NCBI RefSeq assembly: GCF_024752025.1
Contig: NZ_JANTPU010000003.1
Coordinates: 124,001-188,000 of the forward strand
DNA from: Pseudidiomarina sp. CB1
Lineage (GTDB): Bacteria; Pseudomonadota; Gammaproteobacteria; Enterobacterales; Alteromonadaceae
Length of the DNA stretch: 64,000 nt
Direction: 5' to 3'
Part shown: piece by piece, positions 26,285 through 37,257 of the stretch
Position numbering within the stretch: position 1 is the stretch's first letter
How the letters are laid out: each line of letters begins with the position of its first letter
Made by a program: the position numbers and the translations under genes
Notes under the pieces: generated by a model
What the model was told of the DNA's origin: nothing
Databases searched by the model: none
What the model saw: the letters and a program-made list of their open reading frames with translations, nothing else

Positions 26285-27859
26285 ATGCAAGATATTCATG
26301 CGCATCGCATATTGATTTTAGATTTTGGTTCACAGTACACCCAGCTTATTGCGCGTCGTATTCGTGAAATAGGCGTTTATTGTGAACTTTGGGCGTGGGA
26401 CGTCGACGCCGAAGACATCAAAAACTTTAACCCCAACGGCATTATTTTGTCGGGCGGTCCTGAGTCGGTCACCGAAGAAGGCTCACCGCGGGCACCTGAG
26501 TATGTGTTTGAAGCTGGCGTGCCGGTATTGGGTGTTTGCTACGGCATGCAAACCATGGCCGCGCAATTGGGCGGTAAAGTACAAGGCTCGCTTGAGCGCG
26601 AATTCGGCTACGCGCAAGTAGAGCGCACCGAACCTTGTCCATTATTCCACCACATCGAAGATGCGGTGCATGAAAATGGCAATCCGCTACTCGACGTATG
26701 GATGAGTCATGGCGACAAGGTTATTGAAGCGCCAGAGGGCTTTCATATTGTCGCACAAACGCCAACTTGCCCAATTGCGGCGATGGCTGATGACGCTCGC
26801 GACTTTTATGGAGTGCAATTTCACCCAGAAGTCACGCATACCCGTCAAGGTATGCGCATGCTTGAGCACTTTGTGGTCGAGATTTGTGAATGCGAAACCA
26901 ACTGGACCGCTGCACACATCATTAATGACGCAGTGGCACGCATCCGTGAGCAAGTGGGCAACGGTAAAGTTGTTCTTGGCTTATCGGGCGGCGTCGATAG
27001 TTCGGTGACTGCGATGTTGCTGCACCGCGCCATTGGCGACCAACTTACCTGCGTCTTCGTGGATAACGGTTTATTGCGCTGGCAAGAAGCCGAGCAAGTC
27101 ATGGAAATGTTCGGTGACCACTACGGACTCAATATTGTTCACGTGGACGCGGAGAATCGTTTTCTTGACGCTTTAGCGGGCGAACACGATCCAGAAGCGA
27201 AACGTAAAATCATTGGCCGAGTGTTTATTGAAATTTTTGACGAGCAAGCGACGCGTATTAACGATGTGTCGTATTTAGCACAAGGGACAATTTACCCGGA
27301 CGTAATTGAGTCTGCTGGTTCGAAAACCGGTAAAGCCCATGTGATTAAGTCGCATCATAACGTCGGCGGACTGCCTGAAGATATGAAGCTTGAGCTGGTC
27401 GAGCCGTTACGCGAATTGTTTAAAGACGAAGTACGTAAGATCGGGCTCGAGCTTGGCTTGCCGTACGACATGCTGTATCGCCACCCGTTCCCGGGACCAG
27501 GCCTTGGCGTACGCGTTCTTGCAGAAGTGAAAAAAGAGTATTGCGATCTATTGCGTCGTGCTGATCATATTTTCATTTCTGAATTACGTAACGCAGGTAT
27601 TTATCACGACGTAAGCCAAGCATTTGCGGTGTTCTTGCCGGTGCGCTCGGTTGGTGTGATGGGTGACGCCCGTAAATACGATTGGGTGATTGCATTACGC
27701 GCGGTCGAAACTATTGACTTTATGACCGCACGTTGGGCACATTTACCTTATGAACTATTGGAAAAAGTCTCCAACCGCATCATCAACGAAATCGATGGCA
27801 TCTCACGGGTGGTCTATGACATCTCAGGTAAGCCTCCAGCCACCATCGAGTGGGAGTAA
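26285..27859 (+). CDS. guaA: GMP synthase (glutamine-hydrolysing)
   Basis: Converts XMP to GMP with glutamine and ATP. The 524 residues carry a class I glutamine amidotransferase domain with catalytic C85 in GVCYGMQT and H180/E182 in QFHPEVTH. The ATP pyrophosphatase P-loop is SGGVDSS at 234-240, and the C-terminal dimerisation domain ends with the conserved [12 protein letters not shown]. Directly downstream of guaB; mltF starts 5 bases after its stop and is probably on the same transcript. Confidence 0.98.
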   Translation: MQDIHAHRILILDFGSQYTQLIARRIREIGVYCELWAWDVDAEDIKNFNPNGIILSGGPESVTEEGSPRAPEYVFEAGVPVLGVCYGMQTMAAQLGGKVQGSLEREFGYAQVERTEPCPLFHHIEDAVHENGNPLLDVWMSHGDKVIEAPEGFHIVAQTPTCPIAAMADDARDFYGVQFHPEVTHTRQGMRMLEHFVVEICECETNWTAAHIINDAVARIREQVGNGKVVLGLSGGVDSSVTAMLLHRAIGDQLTCVFVDNGLLRWQEAEQVMEMFGDHYGLNIVHVDAENRFLDALAGEHDPEAKRKIIGRVFIEIFDEQATRINDVSYLAQGTIYPDVIESAGSKTGKAHVIKSHHNVGGLPEDMKLELVEPLRELFKDEVRKIGLELGLPYDMLYRHPFPGPGLGVRVLAEVKKEYCDLLRRADHIFISELRNAGIYHDVSQAFAVFLPVRSVGVMGDARKYDWVIALRAVETIDFMTARWAHLPYELLEKVSNRIINEIDGISRVVYDISGKPPATIEWE

Positions 27860-27864
27860 GTAGA

Positions 27865-29265
27865 ATGGTGCGTTGGCTCGCCTTGCTAGCAATTTTGCTA
27901 CTGGCTGGCTGCGCGCCGCAACCGCAGCCGGACCACCTTAGTGAAATCAAAGAACGGGGCGTGCTGCGAGTGGGAACGCTATTAGGGCCTACCACTTACT
28001 ACCATGACTTCGAAAGCGAGGGCGGCCTCGAATATGCCCTCGCCGCCACTTTTGCCGAGCAACTCGACGTCGAGCTCGAAGTGGTTTCACGCTACAACGT
28101 CAATGACCTTTTCACGCTGCTCGATCAGGCGCAAGTTGATGTTGTAGCTGCTGGCTTAGATCGCACGCCACGACGTGATCGGCGCTATCGTTTTGGTCCT
28201 CCTTATCAAGAAGTCGCACAACGTTTGGTTTATCGTCAAGGCTCACGTGATCGCCCGCGCGACTGGTCACAAGTAGACGGAGAAGTGGTTGTGGTTGCCG
28301 GCAGTAGTCACCATGATTGGTTGCAACGCAATGGCAAGAATCACCCTAATCTCGAGTGGCGGGCGACCAATGAGCACGACGCCACTGAACTCCTGCGCTC
28401 AGTGATTGAAGGTGAAATCGCCTTTACCATTGCCGACAGTAATATTCTCGATATGCAACGGCGTTACTTCCCCAACATTAGTGTTGCGTTCACCGTACGT
28501 GACGACTTAGACATCAGTTGGATGCTGGCGCCTGGGCGTGATGGCTCTTTGTATGCAGAAGTCATCCGCTTTTTTGGTGAATTACGGGCATCGGGCGAAC
28601 TGGCGCAACTGGTCGATAGACATTTTGGTCATGTTTCGCAGTTTAATTACGTCGATACGAGCTTTTTTATTGACGCAGTACAAACGACCTTACCCAAATA
28701 TCGTGATTTCTTTGTTGAACACTCCGGACGACTTGATTGGCGTTTATTGGCGGCCATTTCGTATCAAGAAAGTTTATGGAACCCACGCGCGGTTTCACCG
28801 ACCGGGGTGCGTGGCTTAATGATGCTTACTCTGCCAACGGCTGAAGCCATGGGCGTGACGAGCCGCCTGAACCCAGAAGAAAGTATTCGTGGTGGCGCAC
28901 GCTATTTTGAGCGCATGCTCGATACCATTCCAGCACGTATTCCAGAGCCTGACCGCACGTGGTTTGCGTTAGCGGCCTACAATATTGGCTACGGACATTT
29001 AGAGGACGCGCGCGTATTGACTGAGCGTCAAGGTGCTGATCCTGATCGCTGGATCGATGTGCGCAAACGACTACCCTTATTACGACAGAAAAAATATTAC
29101 CGTCAGACTCGCTATGGGTTTGCTCGCGGTGATGAGCCGGTGCGATACGTAGGAAACATTCGTCGCTACTACGATACCTTGGTTTGGTTGGATGAACGAG
29201 GACGCATCCCAGCTCAACCCCTAGATATTTCACTTCCAACTGGGAGTGGCGATAAGGCCCCATAA
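27865..29265 (+). CDS. mltF: Membrane-bound lytic murein transglycosylase F
   Basis: Peptidoglycan lytic transglycosylase lipoprotein. The signal peptide MVRWLALLAILLLAGC ends in a lipobox. A solute-binding-protein-like module (about 30-265: RVGTLLGPTTYY, VDVVAAGLDRTPRRDRRY) is followed by a lysozyme-like domain (about 275-450). The catalytic glutamate is in ISYQESLWNP, followed by SPTGVRGLMMLTLPTAEAM and AAYNIGYGHLEDAR. The ATG at 27865 is preferred over the GTG at 27850, which overlaps guaA. In E. coli mltF lies between tadA and purL; here purL also follows but tadA has moved beyond a receptor gene. Confidence 0.95.
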   Translation: MVRWLALLAILLLAGCAPQPQPDHLSEIKERGVLRVGTLLGPTTYYHDFESEGGLEYALAATFAEQLDVELEVVSRYNVNDLFTLLDQAQVDVVAAGLDRTPRRDRRYRFGPPYQEVAQRLVYRQGSRDRPRDWSQVDGEVVVVAGSSHHDWLQRNGKNHPNLEWRATNEHDATELLRSVIEGEIAFTIADSNILDMQRRYFPNISVAFTVRDDLDISWMLAPGRDGSLYAEVIRFFGELRASGELAQLVDRHFGHVSQFNYVDTSFFIDAVQTTLPKYRDFFVEHSGRLDWRLLAAISYQESLWNPRAVSPTGVRGLMMLTLPTAEAMGVTSRLNPEESIRGGARYFERMLDTIPARIPEPDRTWFALAAYNIGYGHLEDARVLTERQGADPDRWIDVRKRLPLLRQKKYYRQTRYGFARGDEPVRYVGNIRRYYDTLVWLDERGRIPAQPLDISLPTGSGDKAP

Positions 29266-29384
29266 TGCGAACAACAAAACGGTTAGTCCCGCATGCTCGT
29301 CGTCGAGCGTGGTTACGAAAGAAACGTCACTTGTTAAATGACCGCCGACAGAAATGGTTCCGGTTGTGTGAAAAAGAAGATTAA
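29265..29384 (+). CDS. Candidate small basic protein, 39 residues
   Basis: Not recognised. An ORF whose ATG overlaps the mltF stop (TAATG), as expected for translational coupling. It encodes 39 residues of which about 16 are Arg or Lys, beginning MRTTKRLVPHARRRAWLRKK, with no membrane segment. The strong positive charge would suit nucleic-acid or ribosome binding if it is made. It ends just before the purL -10 element. It could be a chance ORF; overlap with mltF is its main support. Confidence 0.4.
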   Translation: MRTTKRLVPHARRRAWLRKKRHLLNDRRQKWFRLCEKED

Positions 29385-29389
29385 ACCTT

Positions 29390-29395
29390 TATAAT
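29390..29395 (+). promoter_or_regulatory. Probable -10 element for purL
   Basis: A perfect TATAAT 55 bases before the purL start; no convincing -35 at 17 bases (TGTGAA). No PurR-type palindrome was seen nearby. Confidence 0.5.
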
Positions 29396-29449
29396 ACGCG
29401 GCTGCGAAAAGTCGTAATTGCCATCCAATGCCAATCTGGAGAATGATCT

Positions 29450-32400
29450 GTGGAGATAGTACGCGGCGCCCCAGCCCTATCTGAATTCCGAACGGAAAAG
29501 TTACTGCAACGCTTACAACAAGCTAATGTGCCTGTACGCGATATTTATGCCGAATACATGCACTTTGTTGACGTTAAAGGTGCGCTTGATGAAGCCGATC
29601 GGCATGTGCTGAAAAAACTACTGACCTATGGTCCGGCATTAGCGCAGCACTTACCAGAAGGGCGCTTACTGGTAGTGACGCCGCGTCAGGGGACGATCTC
29701 GCCGTGGTCATCAAAGGCGACAGATATTGCACACAATTGTGGTTTGGCACAAATCCGCCGCATCGAGCGCGGCATCGCCTACTACTTAGAAGGCGAATTC
29801 ACCGCTGAACAGGTAGCGCAGGCCGAGGCGGTTTTGCACGATCGCATGACGGAAACCGTGCTGCCAAGCCTGCAAGAAGCTGAAGTATTGTTTGCTGCGG
29901 CCGAACCAGCCCCATTGGCATCCGTTGATATTCTTGCCGGCGGACGTGACGCGTTGCAACGTGCCAATATCGACATGGGATTGGCCTTAGCTGACGACGA
30001 AATAGACTATCTGTATGAAAATTTCAGTGCGTTAGGGCGTAACCCTAACGACATCGAGCTGTACATGTTCGCGCAAGCCAACTCAGAGCATTGTCGCCAT
30101 AAGATTTTTAATGCCGATTGGACCATTGATGGCAAAGAACAGCTTAAATCGCTGTTTAAAATGATCAAAAACACCTTCGAAGCGACGCCGGATCATGTGT
30201 TGTCGGCCTACAAAGATAACGCTGCAGTCATGGTAGGTTCAGAAGCGGGGCGCTTCTATCCTTATCCAGCAGGTACCGCAGCCGCAGGTGAGTACAGTTA
30301 TTTTCACGAGCCTGTGCATATTTTAATGAAGGTTGAAACGCACAACCATCCAACGGCAATCTCGCCATTTCCAGGCGCAGCTACCGGTTCTGGCGGTGAA
30401 ATTCGTGACGAAGGTGCAACCGGTCGTGGTGCTAAACCGAAAGCGGGTTTAGTAGGTTTTAGTGTGTCGAATTTACGTATTCCTGGTTTTGAACAACCGT
30501 GGGAAGAGGATTTCGGGAAGCCGGATCGCATTGTCACGGCGCTGGAAATTATGCTCGAAGGCCCGTTAGGTGGCGCAGCATTCAATAATGAATTTGGTCG
30601 CCCAGCGTTGACGGGGTATTTCCGTACCTTTGAAGAGCGCGTCACCAGCCATAATGGCGAAGAAATTCGCGGCTATCATAAGCCAATCATGATTGCTGGC
30701 GGTATGGGTAACATCCGCGAGAATCACGTCGAGAAGGGTGAGATCCCAGTGGGTGCCAAATTAGTGGTACTCGGTGGCCCAGCCATGAATATCGGTTTGG
30801 GCGGCGGGGCCGCTTCATCCATGACTTCCGGCACCTCCAGCGAAGATTTGGATTTTGCTTCGGTACAACGTGACAATCCAGAAATGGAACGTCGTTGCCA
30901 AGAAGTCATTGATCGCTGTTGGCAGCTCGGTGAGAAAAACCCGATTGCGTTTATTCATGACGTGGGTGCTGGTGGTTTGTCAAACGCGATGCCGGAGCTC
31001 GTTAGTGATGGCGGTCGCGGCGGCAACTTCGAATTACGTAAGGTGCCGAATGATGAGCCAGGCATGTCACCTTTAGCCATTTGGTGTAACGAATCACAAG
31101 AACGTTACGTGATGGCAATTGCGCCCGAGCGTATGGATGTATTCGCGGCCATTTGTGAGCGCGAGCGTGCGCCTTATGCGGTGATCGGTGAAGCGACCGA
31201 AGCGGAGCACCTGACTTTAACGGACGCGCATTTTAACAACAAGCCGATTGACTTACCGCTGGATGTGCTACTGGGTAAGCCACCAAAAATGCACCGTGAT
31301 GTGACTTCACAGCGTGCCGAAGGTTGCGAGCTCGATAGCAAGAATATTCAGCTTGAGGAGGCTGCCGAGCGCTTGTTGCGGTTGCCTGCGATTGCAGAAA
31401 AGACTTTTTTGATCACCATTGGCGACCGTACGGTTACCGGTCTAGTGGCCCGTGATCAGATGGTTGGACCGTGGCAAATCCCAGTAGCAGATGTCGCCGT
31501 CACTGCAGCCAGCTATGACAGCTATGCTGGTGAAGCAATGGCGATGGGTGAACGCACACCGTTGGCACTTTTAGACTTTGCAGCGTCGGCCAAAATGGCC
31601 GTTGGCGAAGCGTTAACGAACATTGCCGCCGCTGATATTGGTGATCTCAAACACATAAAACTCTCAGCGAACTGGATGGCGGCAGCAGGCCACCCTGGCG
31701 AAGATGCCGGTTTATATGAAGCTGTGAAAGCCGTGGGTGAGGAACTTTGTCCTGCATTAGGTTTAACGATTCCAGTGGGCAAAGATTCCATGTCAATGAA
31801 GACCCAGTGGCAGCACGATGGTGAAGATAAAGCCGTGACTGCACCATTGAGCTTGGTGATTACTGCCTTTGGGCGCGTGCGCGATGTACGCCGCACGTTG
31901 ACGCCGCAGCTACGCACGGATAAAGGTCCAACCAAGTTGCTATTGATTGACTTGGGTGCAGGGCAAGCGCGCTTGGGGGGCTCAGCATTAGCGCAAGTGT
32001 ATCGTCAGCTCGGCAAGCACGCACCAACGGTTGATAATGCAGAGTTGTTGGCTGGTTTCTTTAACGCTACCCAGCAACTGGTGCGCGAGAAGAAACTTTT
32101 AGCCTATCACGACCGTTCAGATGGCGGCTTGTTTGTTACTGTTGCCGAAATGGCGTTTGCGGGTCACTGTGGTGTCAATGTGCGCCTTGATGGCATGCAT
32201 GAACACGACTTAGCTGCGTTGTTCAACGAAGAACTGGGCGCAGTGATTCAGGTGCGCAGTGATGACGTTGAGAAAGTACAAGCCGTTTATGCCGATGCTG
32301 GTTTAGCTGAAGTCGTAAACGTCATCGGTGAAGCTACTGACGAAGACGTGGTGCAATTCACTCGTGATGGTCAAGTTGTGCTTGAACACGCGCGCAGTTA

Positions 32401-33346
32401 CTATCGGAGTATCTGGGCGGAAACCACCCATAAGATGCAACGTTTACGTGACAACCCAGCGTGTGCTGACGAGGAATTTGCGGCGAAGCAGAACACCAAG
32501 GATACCGGGCTGTTTGCGGATCTGAGCTTTGACAGTAGCGAAGATATTGCGGCACCTTATATCAATACCGGTCGTGATCCAGTGGTCGCTATCATACGTG
32601 AGCAAGGCGTTAACTCGCACGTAGAAATGGCCGCGGCGTTCGATCGTGCCGGCTTTGCTGCCATCGATGTACACATGAGTGATATTCTGAGTGGTCGTGT
32701 GAGCCTTGATAAATTCAACGGCCTCGTGGCTTGTGGTGGTTTCTCGTACGGTGACGTTCTCGGTGCCGGTGAAGGTTGGGCTAAGTCGATTCTGTTTAAT
32801 AGCCGTGCGCGGGACCAGTTTGCGGCATTCTTTGAGCGAGAAAAGACCTTCGCATTGGGTGTCTGTAACGGCTGTCAGATGCTCTCGAATCTACGCGACC
32901 TGATTCCGGGTGCAGAAGCATGGCCACATTTTGTCACCAACCGCTCTGAGCGCTTTGAGGCGCGCTTTAGTATGGTTGAGGTGCAGGACAGCCCGTCATT
33001 GTTCTTTAAGGAGATGGCGGGTTCGAAAATGCCGATCGCAGTATCGCATGGCGAAGGCCGCGCTGAGTTTAAGGGAAACAACCTTGCTGAAGTGAAGGCA
33101 AAAGGCCTTGTCGCAATGCGCTATATCAACAATGATGGCAGCGTTGCTAGCCAGTATCCAGCGAACCCGAATGGCTCACCAGAAGGCATTACCGGCTTAA
33201 CCACCCCAGATGGTCGTGTATCGATTATGATGCCGCATCCTGAGCGTGTGTTCCGCACAATTGCCAATAGCTGGCATCCAGATGACTGGAGCGAAGATAG
33301 CCCGTGGATGCGCATGTTCCGCAACGCACGTGTGTATCTAGGTTAA
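29450..33346 (+). CDS. purL: Phosphoribosylformylglycinamidine synthase
   Basis: Fourth step of de novo purine synthesis: FGAR plus glutamine and ATP to FGAM. The 1298-residue protein is the large single-chain type. N-terminal domain ([32 protein letters not shown]), two AIRS-like halves ([31 protein letters not shown]) and a C-terminal glutamine amidotransferase with the catalytic cysteine in [11 protein letters not shown] and [10 protein letters not shown]. Start is GTG at 29450 with GGAG eight bases upstream; this matches the family N-terminus. Followed by a strong bidirectional terminator. Confidence 0.98.
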   Translation: MEIVRGAPALSEFRTEKLLQRLQQANVPVRDIYAEYMHFVDVKGALDEADRHVLKKLLTYGPALAQHLPEGRLLVVTPRQGTISPWSSKATDIAHNCGLAQIRRIERGIAYYLEGEFTAEQVAQAEAVLHDRMTETVLPSLQEAEVLFAAAEPAPLASVDILAGGRDALQRANIDMGLALADDEIDYLYENFSALGRNPNDIELYMFAQANSEHCRHKIFNADWTIDGKEQLKSLFKMIKNTFEATPDHVLSAYKDNAAVMVGSEAGRFYPYPAGTAAAGEYSYFHEPVHILMKVETHNHPTAISPFPGAATGSGGEIRDEGATGRGAKPKAGLVGFSVSNLRIPGFEQPWEEDFGKPDRIVTALEIMLEGPLGGAAFNNEFGRPALTGYFRTFEERVTSHNGEEIRGYHKPIMIAGGMGNIRENHVEKGEIPVGAKLVVLGGPAMNIGLGGGAASSMTSGTSSEDLDFASVQRDNPEMERRCQEVIDRCWQLGEKNPIAFIHDVGAGGLSNAMPELVSDGGRGGNFELRKVPNDEPGMSPLAIWCNESQERYVMAIAPERMDVFAAICERERAPYAVIGEATEAEHLTLTDAHFNNKPIDLPLDVLLGKPPKMHRDVTSQRAEGCELDSKNIQLEEAAERLLRLPAIAEKTFLITIGDRTVTGLVARDQMVGPWQIPVADVAVTAASYDSYAGEAMAMGERTPLALLDFAASAKMAVGEALTNIAAADIGDLKHIKLSANWMAAAGHPGEDAGLYEAVKAVGEELCPALGLTIPVGKDSMSMKTQWQHDGEDKAVTAPLSLVITAFGRVRDVRRTLTPQLRTDKGPTKLLLIDLGAGQARLGGSALAQVYRQLGKHAPTVDNAELLAGFFNATQQLVREKKLLAYHDRSDGGLFVTVAEMAFAGHCGVNVRLDGMHEHDLAALFNEELGAVIQVRSDDVEKVQAVYADAGLAEVVNVIGEATDEDVVQFTRDGQVVLEHARSYYRSIWAETTHKMQRLRDNPACADEEFAAKQNTKDTGLFADLSFDSSEDIAAPYINTGRDPVVAIIREQGVNSHVEMAAAFDRAGFAAIDVHMSDILSGRVSLDKFNGLVACGGFSYGDVLGAGEGWAKSILFNSRARDQFAAFFEREKTFALGVCNGCQMLSNLRDLIPGAEAWPHFVTNRSERFEARFSMVEVQDSPSLFFKEMAGSKMPIAVSHGEGRAEFKGNNLAEVKAKGLVAMRYINNDGSVASQYPANPNGSPEGITGLTTPDGRVSIMMPHPERVFRTIANSWHPDDWSEDSPWMRMFRNARVYLG

Positions 33347-33383
33347 GATGTCTCGTTAAAATGAAGCTTAGCGAATAAGTAAT

Positions 33384-33413
33384 AAAAAACCCGGCGTGAA
33401 AGCCGGGTTTTTT
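33384..33413. terminator. Bidirectional terminator between purL and the convergent receptor gene
   Basis: Stem AAAAAACCCGGC, loop GTGAAA, stem GCCGGGTTTTTT. The A and T runs on each side serve both purL (+) and the receptor gene ending at 33431 (-). Confidence 0.95.
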
Positions 33414-33430
33414 GTTTTCGATAGTGCGAC

Positions 33431-36400
33431 TTAGAAGTCGTACTGGAAGCCTAGGCGAACACTCCAAAGTGATGGAGAGCCGGCACGGCCTTGGACCGAG
33501 TTGATACGCGGCTTAATGTCTTCAAACACCCATTGGTTTTGGTCGTTGATATCGACTTCGGCAACGTCAACTGAACGTGGGAAGCTTGCTTCGTACAAGA
33601 CACCCCAGTCGTCGTTCAACATGTTGGTAAAGTTGTCTACGACAAAGTAGATGCTTGATTTGTGACCTTCCATGAAGCCTGGTAATTCTTGCTCAACTTT
33701 AAGGTCAACTTTGTGCCACCAGTCACTGTTGAACTCGTTACGTGGTGCGATGCCGCCCGCGTATTGATCAAGACCTGCTTCTTGGATGAACGCCAAGAAC
33801 TCTTCGATCTCAGCGGTTGATAAGCCATCACCCCAAACAACGTTACTGTCGTTCATACCGTCTGGTACGTACAGCAATGAACGACCGCGAGTGATATCGC
33901 CCACTGGTGCATTCATGGTGAAGCTATACGGACGACCTTTGTTGGCAGAGCCAAATACACTGAACTTGGTATCATAACCGCTCAGCCATTCTGCCGTATA
34001 AGTGCCACGGAAGGTGAAGCGATGCGGGATCTCATAGTTCGAGGTTGCAATGCCTGGATTTTCTGCGTCTGCTGTCGCTACACTTGTGTAGTTTGAGTAG
34101 GCTACAGAGCTGGTCATTGGATTCACGTCTTCAGCTTTGTTCCAAGCATAAGCAAGTGACCAATCGAAGCCCCAGTCGTGCTCTTTAGAAACTGCGAAGC
34201 TGATGCTGGTTTGGTCACCGGCATCACCATCGACGTTGGTCAGCAAGAATGCATCTGAGCCGCTACGAGAGTAGATTGGACGACCGTCGGGTGCCGTGCC
34301 TGATTGGACCGCACGTAAATCACGAATGATTGCGGCATCTTGCTTACGCGTGTGCAAGAAGTCGGCCATCAATACGTAGTCATTTTCAGTAACGTAGGTT
34401 GCGCCAACTGCGAATTTCCATTCATTTGGAATGTCGAAGCTTGGGTCTAATGCATTAACCGGACCACGACCTGCTGCTTCAGCAACTTCGTCGATCATTT
34501 CCAATGGGATATCAATAATCGGACTACCGTTGCCATAATCAAGATCGTCGAACATGTTGACGTCGAAACGGTTTGCTTCGTAAAGGGTCACACCATTGTT
34601 CGAATAGTTGTTCGACAACCAAACGTTCGGGTTACCACCTGAGTACAGACCAAAGCCACCACGAACTTCTAATTGGTCATTCACGACCCAGTTCACACCG
34701 ACTCGGGGCTGTAACAACCCTTCACCATCTAGTGTTGCGGTGTTGGCATAGCCATAAGTGTCGAGGAATGACTGGTTTAACGCTGGTGCATCGCTGGTGG
34801 TGTACCAGTCGTAACGTAAACCCATTGTCAATGTCAGATCATGATCAATGAAGTAGTACTCATCCTGTGCATACAGCGTGTTGACAGCGTATTTGAATTG
34901 CGCAGCGCCATCGTCAGGGTTATTCGTACCTGCAGCGTTCTCATAAATCAAACGGTCAACGAAGCCGGCTTCAAAGTCATCGATTGAGGCGAAGCGATGC
35001 TCACCTTGGGCTTCTTGAATGAACAAGTTGAAGACGTCATAGCTTTCGTATTCATACCCAAAAGTGAAGGTATGGTCGTTGAGCAGGTAGGTCCCAGAGA
35101 GCTTATAGAAAACAGTGTCATAGGCCAGTTTGTTAGCATGACGCGAGTCGTCCGCACCAAGGTAGATGGTCGCGCCGTTGTGACGAATTTGCACTTCGCC
35201 GATTTCGTTGCCACCTAAAGGCATCACTGAGTTTTCAAGTTCTGAGTAGCCAGCACGAAGCTCGGTCGAGAAGTTGTAAGTCCAGTCAGAGTATAGCTGC
35301 GCAACGTACGAGTTAAACTCAGCACCACGTGAATAGAAGTGGTTTGAGAACTCGAGTTCGTCGTCGTCACCATCAGACTCAGCAATTGAGTAGCCATCAT
35401 TAAAGTTATAGGTGAACTGTGCACGATGGTCTTGGTTGATGTACCAGTCGATCTTCGCCAAGAATTTTTCATCTTCTACGGGCAAGCTCGACGGGAAGCC
35501 ACCTGGCTCAAAACCGTACACATCGCGCGCGATGCCTGCGATACGGTCAAGGTCGGCCTGCGTTACACCAAGGACTGGGGTCGCCACATTGGCATCTTCA
35601 GGACCGCGGTCGAAAGTATCAGAACCTTCAAGCTTCTCATAAGCTACAAAAGCAAAAAGTTTATCTTGAATCAGCGCACCACCGCCGTTAAAGCCGTAGC
35701 GTTTTTCATTGAACGCACCGACGTTCACTGACTCGCCTTCCAGCTCGTCGCCAGTAAGTGAGTCGTTGGTGTAGTCGAAGAAGACACTACCAAACAATTC
35801 ATTCTCACCCGATTTGGTAACGGCGTTGATGTTACACGCGGTAAAGCCACCGTATTGCACGTCAAACGGTGCCAACTCTACAGCCACCTGTTCGATCGCA
35901 TCGTACGAGAAAGGCATACGTTCGGTTGGGTAACCGCTCGAGTTCAAACCAAAGTTGTCGTTGGTACGCACACCGTCAACAGTTAGGCTGTTGAAACGTG
36001 GGTTCGCGCCACCACATTGAATATCGCGGGCGTTGGTTTCGTTGATGTAGATACGTGGGTCGATTTGTACCACGTCTTTGATATCACGATTCGCTGCCGG
36101 CTGCTCTTGTAGGTCGCTCAAGCTAAAGTTGGAAGCTGGGCTGCTTGAACCTGAAGTCATGGTCAAGCGACGGCCTGAAACTTCGATGCGTTCAACACTT
36201 TGTTGCGCAATTTGCACGCTGACGTTTTCAGTTTCACCAAGTGTGAGGAAAACGTTCTCGATAACTTCGCTGTTGCCCTGATTGTCAGTGACCGTAAGGG
36301 TGTATGGACCACCAACCGCAAGACCACGTGCTGAAAATAAGCCGTTAGCGTTTGCTGTTAAAGTGGTGCTGGTGCCGGTGCGCTCATCACGCAGAGTCAC

Positions 36401-36547
36401 ATTAGCGTTAGCGATAGTCTGACCAGTGTTCTCACTGGTGACCACGCCGCGGAGACTAGATGACGTTTCTTGCGCCGTTGCGGTTGCCGACAAGCCAATG
36501 GCGAGTGCGACCGCAGCAGCAATACGACTAGGTTTATTATTCAACAT
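33431..36547 (-). CDS. Oar-like TonB-dependent receptor 1
   Basis: A 1038-residue outer-membrane protein. Signal peptide about 1-25 (IGLSATATAQ), an N-terminal carboxypeptidase-regulatory-like Ig-fold domain (about 30-110: SLRGVVTSENTGQTIANANV), a plug (FNSLTVDGVRTNDNFGLNSS, INAVTKSGENELFGSVF) and a long barrel ending in FQYDF. This is the Oar/TonB-receptor type that binds large or unknown substrates. Paralogous to the receptor at 37258-40509, but with two plug cysteines (in IQCGGANP and FTACNINAV) that the other lacks. Preceded by a 17-nt leader shared with that paralogue and by a two-unit Pho-like box. Substrate unknown. Confidence 0.9.
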   Translation of the reverse strand: MLNNKPSRIAAAVALAIGLSATATAQETSSSLRGVVTSENTGQTIANANVTLRDERTGTSTTLTANANGLFSARGLAVGGPYTLTVTDNQGNSEVIENVFLTLGETENVSVQIAQQSVERIEVSGRRLTMTSGSSSPASNFSLSDLQEQPAANRDIKDVVQIDPRIYINETNARDIQCGGANPRFNSLTVDGVRTNDNFGLNSSGYPTERMPFSYDAIEQVAVELAPFDVQYGGFTACNINAVTKSGENELFGSVFFDYTNDSLTGDELEGESVNVGAFNEKRYGFNGGGALIQDKLFAFVAYEKLEGSDTFDRGPEDANVATPVLGVTQADLDRIAGIARDVYGFEPGGFPSSLPVEDEKFLAKIDWYINQDHRAQFTYNFNDGYSIAESDGDDDELEFSNHFYSRGAEFNSYVAQLYSDWTYNFSTELRAGYSELENSVMPLGGNEIGEVQIRHNGATIYLGADDSRHANKLAYDTVFYKLSGTYLLNDHTFTFGYEYESYDVFNLFIQEAQGEHRFASIDDFEAGFVDRLIYENAAGTNNPDDGAAQFKYAVNTLYAQDEYYFIDHDLTLTMGLRYDWYTTSDAPALNQSFLDTYGYANTATLDGEGLLQPRVGVNWVVNDQLEVRGGFGLYSGGNPNVWLSNNYSNNGVTLYEANRFDVNMFDDLDYGNGSPIIDIPLEMIDEVAEAAGRGPVNALDPSFDIPNEWKFAVGATYVTENDYVLMADFLHTRKQDAAIIRDLRAVQSGTAPDGRPIYSRSGSDAFLLTNVDGDAGDQTSISFAVSKEHDWGFDWSLAYAWNKAEDVNPMTSSVAYSNYTSVATADAENPGIATSNYEIPHRFTFRGTYTAEWLSGYDTKFSVFGSANKGRPYSFTMNAPVGDITRGRSLLYVPDGMNDSNVVWGDGLSTAEIEEFLAFIQEAGLDQYAGGIAPRNEFNSDWWHKVDLKVEQELPGFMEGHKSSIYFVVDNFTNMLNDDWGVLYEASFPRSVDVAEVDINDQNQWVFEDIKPRINSVQGRAGSPSLWSVRLGFQYDF

Positions 36548-36555
36548 GATGTTGC

Positions 36556-36572
36556 TTTCCTGGGTTGTGGTT
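36556..36572 (-). promoter_or_regulatory. 17-nt leader element shared by the two Oar-like receptor genes, copy 1
   Basis: On the minus strand AACCACAACCCAGGAAA, 8 bases before the start codon. An identical 17-mer is 9 bases before the start of the paralogue (40519-40535). It includes the AGGA ribosome-binding core. Confidence 0.65.
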
Positions 36573-36612
36573 AGAACAAATTGTCGTTATTGGGTGTCAA
36601 ATCCTAATTAAC

Positions 36613-36634
36613 TTCTATGACAGTTTGATGAAAT
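36613..36634 (-). promoter_or_regulatory. Putative Pho box, two 11-bp units, before Oar-like receptor 1
   Basis: On the minus strand ATTTCATCAAA followed directly by CTGTCATAGAA, in 11-bp register and close to the PhoB consensus. It lies 66 bases before the receptor start, in the gap to tadA. Confidence 0.55.
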
Positions 36635-36650
36635 AGTAGTCAAAAAATAA

Positions 36651-37139
36651 TCAATGCACACTTTTTTCTTCACGTTTCTTGTTCTTTGCATGTTCACGTT
36701 TTTTACGGAAAAAACTCTGCAAGATCGCAGCTGACTCTTGTTCGAGTACACCGCTAATCACCTCGACTTTATGGTTCATCGTGTCGTGGTTGAGAACGTC
36801 AATAGCCGTTCCAGTAGCCCCTGTACGCGGGTCGCTCGCGGCGAACACTAAGGTTTTAATGCGTGCGTGCGTAATGAGTCCAGCACACATGGCGCAGGGC
36901 TCTAGAGAAACGTACAGAGTGGTATCGACTAAACGGTAATTATTGAGAAATTGCCCAGCAGCGCGAATGGCTTGGGCTTCGGCATGAGCTGAGGGGTCAC
37001 TGAGGCGAATAACTTCGTTATAGCCCTCACCAATGATGCTGTCATTGGCGACCACGACAGCACCAACAGGCACTTCACCGATAGCTTCGGCTTGCTGTGC
37101 AAGTTCAAGGGCGCGACGCATGTAACGTTCGTGGTCCAT
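36651..37139 (-). CDS. tadA: tRNA-specific adenosine deaminase
   Basis: Deaminates adenosine 34 to inosine in the tRNA-Arg(ACG) anticodon; essential in most bacteria. In 162 residues the zinc site is intact: H52 and E54 in SAHAEAQA, C82 and C85 in EPCAMCAG. The C-terminus is lysine/arginine-rich. In E. coli tadA is next to mltF and purL; here an Oar-like receptor gene lies between it and purL, and a second lies on its other side. Confidence 0.96.
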   Translation of the reverse strand: MDHERYMRRALELAQQAEAIGEVPVGAVVVANDSIIGEGYNEVIRLSDPSAHAEAQAIRAAGQFLNNYRLVDTTLYVSLEPCAMCAGLITHARIKTLVFAASDPRTGATGTAIDVLNHDTMNHKVEVISGVLEQESAAILQSFFRKKREHAKNKKREEKSVH

Positions 37140-37180
37140 TAGCGATCTCTTAAATAAGAAAGCAATATGGCGCGCATTCT

Positions 37181-37213
37181 AAAAAAAAGCCCCCGCAAAT
37201 GCGAGGGCTTTTT
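37181..37213 (-). terminator. Terminator of Oar-like receptor 2
   Basis: On the minus strand AAAAAGCCC, CGC, loop ATTT, GCG and GGGCTTTTT with one mismatch, then a T run. It lies 45 bases after the receptor stop and before the tadA start. A T run on the other strand makes it possibly bidirectional. Confidence 0.88.
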
Positions 37214-37257
37214 GTACATTTCTGTACTTTTTTACGTTCCAGTTGTTAGCAACTGGC

